Source: Thioalkalivibrio sp.
GTDB lineage: Bacteria > Pseudomonadota > Gammaproteobacteria > Ectothiorhodospirales > Ectothiorhodospiraceae
Length of the DNA: 7,582 nt
Assembly (NCBI GenBank): GCA_007119005.1
Contig: SKQM01000108.1
Span: 1-7,582, forward strand
Reading direction: 5' to 3'
How positions within the stretch are numbered: the first letter of the stretch is position 1; each line of letters starts with the position of its first letter. Of this stretch, positions 5,408-7,582 are shown one piece after another. The notes beneath the pieces were generated by a model that saw nothing but the letters and a program-made list of their open reading frames with translations, was not told where the DNA came from and did no database searches. The position numbers and the translations under genes were made by a program.

Positions 5408-6538
5408 ATGGACCTCGACGACAACGACCTGCGCGATCTCGCCCTGAGCCTGCGCCTGTTCGAAGCGAAGCGCCTGAACGAGGCAGAGCTGCGCGCCGTG
5501 CTCGCGTGGATCAGTGGCCGCAGCGGGAAGGGGAGCGGTAACGACCTGGCCCCATTTTTGGGGACGCCGGACGCAGAGCCTTTCCTGCTGGAACTCGTCT
5601 TCCGGCAACTCGACGATGTGCTCTTCGTGGACGACGAGCTGAATGAGTCGGCGGCGTGGCTGGGCGGGGATGCGATCCAGCGCCGTCTCCAATACCGGCG
5701 TCTGCTCGCCGCCTTTCACCCGGATCGTTCACCGGAACTTGCGGATTGGATCACGCCGAGGTTCCAGGCGATCCAGCGCTCGTACCGGAGGTTTCGCGAT
5801 GCACCGCGTCAGCGGCTGGGGCCCCGGCCGATGCTCGTTTCTCCGGGGGCAGGGCCGGCGCGGTCCTTCGGGCTGTGGTCCCGCAGCGTCCACTTTGGTC
5901 CTGGCCTGAAGGTGCTGCTGCAGAACCACCTGCGCACTACGCGTCACCTGGAGGCCAAGCTGGTCGGCCTGGCGGCATTCGCCGCGATCGCTGTGGTGCT
6001 CTATGTCTACGTTGCGCAGTCCCCGAACCGCTTGACCCAAGCCCAGCAACTGGAGGTGGGGCAACAGGATATCCGGCCGGACGAGGTCTCGGGAACCGCC
6101 AAGGTCGCGGCTCTCGAGGGCGCTGCGCTCGATGCCATGGACGCGGCACGGGTGGAAGGCAAAGACGTTCGGACGGTGTCGGACCCTGATGGCTTCGAGC
6201 ACCTCACCGACGTGATCGAACGGTACCGGCACGCTTTCGTGGCGGGTGATACCGAGACCCTGATGCGCCTGCTCTCGGATCATCCCCGCGAGAACCGCAA
6301 CCAGGGTCGGGACTGGTTCCGCATCACCTATACCCGTATCTTCGCGCGTTCCCACCTGCGCCGCCTGTACGTGGAGATCGAAGCCGTCGAGCGGGAGTCC
6401 GAGGCCTGGATCGCCTCGGGCCGGTTCGCCCTCGAGATCCACTATCCGGACGGGCGCCAGGTATCCGCTGGCGGCCCAATCCGCTACCGGCTGATCCAGC
6501 AGAGCCAGGAGTGGCACATTGCCAGCATCGACTACTAA
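5408..6538 (+). CDS. Transmembrane J-domain protein with NTF2-like C-terminal domain
   Basis: This 376-residue protein starts with a helical, charged segment of unknown type (1-80). A J-domain-like region (about 85-131) follows: helix QYRRLLAAF, the essential HPD tripeptide at 104-106, then helix FQAIQRSYRRF. HPD is the motif by which J proteins stimulate Hsp70 (DnaK). A single membrane helix lies at about 184-203; basic residues just before it place the J domain in the cytoplasm and the rest outside. The C-terminus (about 262-376) reads like an NTF2/SnoaL-type fold, with DVIERYRHAFVAGDTETLMRLLS early and RYRLIQQSQEWHIASIDY at the end. There are no DnaJ zinc fingers or substrate domains. The start ATG 5408 has no clear Shine-Dalgarno but lies 6 bases after the previous stop, suggesting coupled translation. 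The specific role is unknown; recruiting DnaK to the polysaccharide machinery is a guess. Confidence 0.82.
   Translation: MDLDDNDLRDLALSLRLFEAKRLNEAELRAVLAWISGRSGKGSGNDLAPFLGTPDAEPFLLELVFRQLDDVLFVDDELNESAAWLGGDAIQRRLQYRRLLAAFHPDRSPELADWITPRFQAIQRSYRRFRDAPRQRLGPRPMLVSPGAGPARSFGLWSRSVHFGPGLKVLLQNHLRTTRHLEAKLVGLAAFAAIAVVLYVYVAQSPNRLTQAQQLEVGQQDIRPDEVSGTAKVAALEGAALDAMDAARVEGKDVRTVSDPDGFEHLTDVIERYRHAFVAGDTETLMRLLSDHPRENRNQGRDWFRITYTRIFARSHLRRLYVEIEAVERESEAWIASGRFALEIHYPDGRQVSAGGPIRYRLIQQSQEWHIASIDY
6507..6521 (+). promoter_or_regulatory. Ribosome binding site and TTG start that set the ligase gene start
   Basis: AGGAG at 6507-6511 is followed after seven bases by TTG at 6519-6521, both inside the end of the J-domain gene. 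No ATG occurs in this frame until 6645, which would fall after the first membrane helix. This pair is therefore the best start and implies translational coupling by a 20-base overlap. Confidence 0.7.
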
Positions 6539-7582
6539 CCAAGAGGCGCTGTATCGCAGCCAGTTTCGAACGCGTGCGCCGGTGGGTCCTGGCGTCCTGG
6601 CGGCGACGCTGGTGCTCGTGGCGGTCGCGCTGGCGCTGCCGCTGATGATGGGCCACCGCAACCCGCTGACCCTGACCGCGACCCAGTTGCTGCTGGTCTC
6701 GGGCGCGCTGCTCGCGGGTCTCCTCGCGACACTGCCCCTGCGCGGGGCGCTACCGCCACCCAGCCATGCGTGGATCGCGTTTTTCGCCGTGTTCACGGGA
6801 ACCGTGCTGCTGCAGGTGCTGCCGCTGCCGGCGCTGGCCCAGGCGTTCGGGCCGTATCCCGAAAGGTTCTGGGACTATGCGGATTTCGATCCGCGCCACT
6901 GGTCGCCGGACATCGGTGCCAGCGTGCGCGGCTGGGCAGCTTTCGTCGCGCTGTTCACCATCGCCTGGATCGCCCGACGGATGCGTTCTGCGCAGCGCAA
7001 TATCGTCTGGCTGGCGCTGGTCGCGATGGCGCTGTTCCAGGCCGTGTACGGCGTGATGGCGCATGCGGCCGGAGCGGACAACATTCTCGGGATCTGGCTG
7101 CGCAACAACCCGGGTTTCGTCAACGGCACCTTCAGCAACCGCAACCTGTTTGCGGCCTATCTCGCGCTGCTGTGGCCGCTTGGCGTCGCCGTCTGGTGGA
7201 TTCGCGAAATGCCGCTGCTCGCGCGTCTGCCCCGCGAGCTCAAGTTCGCGGGCAGCCTGATCACCGGTGCGGTGATCGGCGCGGCACTGTTCGCGAGCGC
7301 CTCGCGCCTAGGTAGCGCGGCGGCGGTGCTGGGCGCGGTGGTCGGCCTCGTGCTGTGGTCGCGCCACCGCCACGTGCTGCGCGGGCACTCGGTCTGGCCC
7401 GCGTACGTTTTCATCGTCGCAGCGGTGCTGGCGGCGGCCTGGTACGGGCTCACCCCGCTCGCGGAACGCCTGCTGGCCACGGAACTCGAGGACAGTCGCT
7501 TCGAAGTGTTCGGGCTGATGGTGCACGAGTTCCCGGCGCGCTGGTACCTGCACGGCATCGGCCTCGGGGGCTTCGAGGCCGC
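6519..7582 (+). CDS. O-antigen ligase / Wzy polymerase family membrane protein (3' end beyond window)
   Basis: The visible 354 residues form a multi-spanning inner-membrane protein of the O-antigen ligase superfamily. Members join lipid-linked glycan to an acceptor (WaaL-like) or polymerise repeat units (Wzy-like) at the periplasmic face. Hydrophobic helices occur at about 24-43, 54-73, 84-103, 135-152, 161-180, 209-227, 244-260, 265-280 and 293-309. Family landmarks are GTFSNRNLFAAYL (203-215), ASRLG (261-265), and the start of the large periplasmic loop, EDSRFEVFGLMVHEFP (324-339) then HGIGLGGFEA at the window end. The TTG start at 6519 keeps the first helix intact and has a good ribosome site. 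The frame is still open at 7582, so the gene is truncated by the window, not broken. Ligase and polymerase cannot be told apart from sequence; its place beside the chain-length kinase fits either. Confidence 0.88.
   Translation, partial: MPASTTNQEALYRSQFRTRAPVGPGVLAATLVLVAVALALPLMMGHRNPLTLTATQLLLVSGALLAGLLATLPLRGALPPPSHAWIAFFAVFTGTVLLQVLPLPALAQAFGPYPERFWDYADFDPRHWSPDIGASVRGWAAFVALFTIAWIARRMRSAQRNIVWLALVAMALFQAVYGVMAHAAGADNILGIWLRNNPGFVNGTFSNRNLFAAYLALLWPLGVAVWWIREMPLLARLPRELKFAGSLITGAVIGAALFASASRLGSAAAVLGAVVGLVLWSRHRHVLRGHSVWPAYVFIVAAVLAAAWYGLTPLAERLLATELEDSRFEVFGLMVHEFPARWYLHGIGLGGFEA

Noticed and set aside
4660..5541. 293-residue plus-strand frame overlapping the CBM-like and J-domain genes
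   Set aside because: The product is very arginine-rich with no domain, and it spans the junction of two better supported genes in another frame.
5729..6796. 355-residue open frame on the minus strand
   Set aside because: It is antisense to the J-domain gene and the start of the ligase gene. The product is arginine/proline-rich without domains, a composition shadow.

Overview
The window is GC-rich and carries a one-directional (+ strand) gene block for making and exporting a surface polysaccharide. The fused two-membrane-segment chain-length regulator/tyrosine kinase and the O-antigen-ligase-type membrane protein point to a Gram-negative bacterium. A high-GC gammaproteobacterium is my best guess from general gene style, but nothing here fixes the taxonomy.

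Layout: bases 1-370 hold no convincing gene but several inverted repeats, including a possible three-way-junction structure (28-80). Bases 371-1165 encode a PHP-fold protein tyrosine phosphatase of the CpsB/CapC/YwqE type. A 121-base gap with a possible promoter and a possible 11-codon leader ORF follows. Bases 1287-1631 encode a small exported protein that is about one third proline. The next 140-base gap contains a long imperfect hairpin (1694-1735). Bases 1772-4147 encode a 791-residue Wzc/ExoP-type protein (Wzz domain, coiled coil, BY-kinase, C-terminal tyrosine cluster).

From the kinase onward the genes are packed as one transcription unit. A 15-base gap leads to a membrane-anchored helical-repeat protein with a carbohydrate-binding-module-like C-terminus (4163-5401, TTG start). 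A 6-base gap leads to a membrane-spanning J-domain protein with an NTF2-like C-terminus (5408-6538). A 20-base overlap leads to an O-antigen ligase/polymerase family protein (6519 to beyond the window end, TTG start with a strong Shine-Dalgarno).

How the parts fit: the kinase and phosphatase form the usual phosphorylation/dephosphorylation pair that controls chain length and export. The ligase/polymerase family protein would join or polymerise glycan units on the periplasmic side. The less ordinary parts are three accessory genes: the proline-rich exported protein, the repeat/CBM-like protein, and the J-domain/NTF2-like transmembrane protein. Their roles cannot be read from sequence alone, but their position argues for a job in assembling or supervising the polysaccharide machinery. 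No glycosyltransferase, flippase or outer-membrane export channel lies in the window.
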